From CAZCWX01 sp964502465 (GTDB lineage Bacteria > Desulfobacterota > Binatia > Bin18): DNA of 15,051 nucleotides. The notes under the pieces were generated by a model that was given only the letters and a program-made list of their open reading frames with translations, had not been told where the DNA came from and searched no databases. Position 1 is the first letter of the stretch; every line of letters begins with the position of its first letter. The stretch is taken from the NCBI GenBank assembly GCA_964502465.1, contig CAZCWX010000680.1, positions 1 through 15,051 on the forward strand, in the 5' to 3' direction. Position numbers and translations under genes: made by a program. This document shows, piece by piece, positions 13,963 through 15,051 of this stretch.

Positions 13963-15051
13963 TCTTTGGAATGGGTTGCTCTGAAGAGTGGAGATTCTGG
14001 CGGTCTATCCAATCTCGCATATTGTGTTGGTAGTACAGTTGGACCAGCTCCTTGCGTAAATTTTGACCAGTGAGACTGTTGCGTCGTAGTCGATTTAATT
14101 CACGGTTGACGGCAGTGGTGATAGGACCGCGGAACGCCTTTTCCAGGATGTTCACTTGTCCTTTTTCGTCTTCATCTTCGGTTGCGCCAAAGAGCACGCG
14201 CAACTCGCGTAGGACATAGCGCTGGCCTTGAGTCAGGGAGAGTGTGTGCTCACGTTCAGCCTGACGGGCCTTCACCTCCTCGACAAACTGTCGCTTGATG
14301 CGCATCACGGTGTGATTGTACCCAGCAGGTAATTCGGCTCCTTGCTGCTCTGGGCCACACTTGATGATACCGAGGATGCGCGGGATATCTCGTGAAATAA
14401 TTTCGCCGTGTTCGTCTACCAGAAACAGTTGTTGATATCGCCCTGCCTGACAAAACACATATAATCCTGTGGTGCTGCAGGGCATCGCCGTACGGATCCC
14501 GTCCCGTAGGCTGGCGATCCGCTCGTATTCGCCAGGATCATCCTTACGGATTTGTCGCAGCAATTCCTCGGCTTCGTTGAGATCAACAAACTCCTCTTCT
14601 CCATCCTCAAAGAGACCCAGTTGTCCGCCCTTTTGTTCGTAAATCGCGTACATCGCATTTTCATTGAGCTGCTCAGTACGGTCGAGGATTTCCGCGTCTT
14701 CTCCAATGGTGTCGTGGATTTCTTGGATACGGTTGCGGAGCTTCTGTCGGAGCCCGAGGTGCTGTTCGATCCCGGTCTCTGGCAAGAAGTTGAAACCGTA
14801 AATCCCCGCAAAATCGCTACCAATGCGATCAATGCGGCCAAACCGTTGAATGAGCCGCACCGGGTTCCAATGGAGATCGTAGTTGATGATCTTGTCGCAA
14901 TCTTGCAGGTTGAGACCCTCAGACAGCACATCCGTCGCAATCAGAGTGTTGAGCTCCGATTCCCCCGACTTCAACTGATACCAGTCCTGGTTGGCTTTTG
15001 GCGCAAAGCGTCCCACCAGCGTCTTGCGCCCCTTCCGGTCACTGAAGGCGA
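13937..15051 (-). CDS. Superfamily 2 helicase, C-terminal part (5' end outside window)
   Basis: The frame is open to the right edge. A GTG at 15016 is not the start, because coding sequence (FSDRKGRKTLV) continues upstream of it. The second RecA-like lobe is partly visible: motif V region TDVLSEGLNLQDCDKIINYDL and motif VI LIQRFGRIDRIG (QxxGRxxR type, about 14819-14848), as in SNF2/RapA-like helicases. About 290 residues follow, including ENAMYAIYEQKGGQLGLFEDG, an acidic EAEELLRQIRKDDPGEYERI stretch and a C-terminal helical, basic region. The extension resembles large helicases that carry a phospholipase-D-like domain at the N-terminus, some of them linked to phage defence (for example near DISARM-type loci); this recollection is not verified. 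The part carrying Walker A and DExx is outside the window. It converges on the peptidase gene and overlaps it by 26 bases. Confidence 0.8.
   Translation of the reverse strand, partial: AFSDRKGRKTLVGRFAPKANQDWYQLKSGESELNTLIATDVLSEGLNLQDCDKIINYDLHWNPVRLIQRFGRIDRIGSDFAGIYGFNFLPETGIEQHLGLRQKLRNRIQEIHDTIGEDAEILDRTEQLNENAMYAIYEQKGGQLGLFEDGEEEFVDLNEAEELLRQIRKDDPGEYERIASLRDGIRTAMPCSTTGLYVFCQAGRYQQLFLVDEHGEIISRDIPRILGIIKCGPEQQGAELPAGYNHTVMRIKRQFVEEVKARQAEREHTLSLTQGQRYVLRELRVLFGATEDEDEKGQVNILEKAFRGPITTAVNRELNRLRRNSLTGQNLRKELVQLYYQHNMRDWIDRQNLHSSEQPIPKIICSEALI

Overview
This window looks like part of a cell-surface polysaccharide locus from a Gram-negative bacterium of moderate GC. Evidence for a diderm cell: a multi-span O-antigen ligase/polymerase family protein, a predicted lipoprotein, and a membrane-bound initiating sugar-phosphate transferase. 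I cannot name the phylum. GC rises along the window: a sampled 60-base line is about 43% near base 241 and about 58% near base 9661.

Layout. At the left edge (2-688) is the 3' part of a SAM-dependent methyltransferase gene, followed by 250 non-coding bases. From 939 to 13962 nine genes run in the same direction with small gaps or 4-base start/stop overlaps, so they could be one transcription unit. They are: a membrane-anchored alkaline-phosphatase/sulfatase-fold enzyme (939-3152); a GT4 glycosyltransferase (3166-4512); two GT2 glycosyltransferases (4509-5510 and 5507-6379); a polyprenyl-phosphate sugar phosphotransferase (6408-7811); an O-antigen ligase/polymerase family protein (7887-9188); two ABC exporter half-transporters (9210-10949 and 10951-12768); and a lipoprotein zinc peptidase of the putative aminopeptidase family COG4324 (12775-13962). 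On the other strand, overlapping the peptidase end by 26 bases, is the C-terminal part of a superfamily 2 helicase (13937-15051) that runs off the right edge.

Working together (inference). The phosphotransferase would load the first sugar phosphate on undecaprenyl phosphate. The three glycosyltransferases would extend it, and the alkaline-phosphatase-fold enzyme and perhaps the methyltransferase would decorate it. The ligase family protein would polymerise or transfer the glycan. No Wzx flippase is seen, so the ABC pair is a candidate for moving the lipid-linked sugar. The pair has the hallmarks of a heterodimer with one degenerate ATP site: Asp for the catalytic Glu in the first subunit, and LSAGQ for LSGGQ in the second.

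The most unusual signal is a set of degenerate tandem repeats with a 7-base unit. They lie at the tail of the second GT2 gene (6307-6393), in the gap before the ligase gene (7814-7890), in inverted orientation inside the ligase coding sequence (8042-8104), and as the signal-peptide coding region of the lipoprotein (12833-12909). A further oddity, possibly of the same kind, is a low-complexity segment in the first GT2 gene (4722-4808). These arrays appear to have been domesticated into start regions, a loop, a C-terminal tail and a signal peptide.
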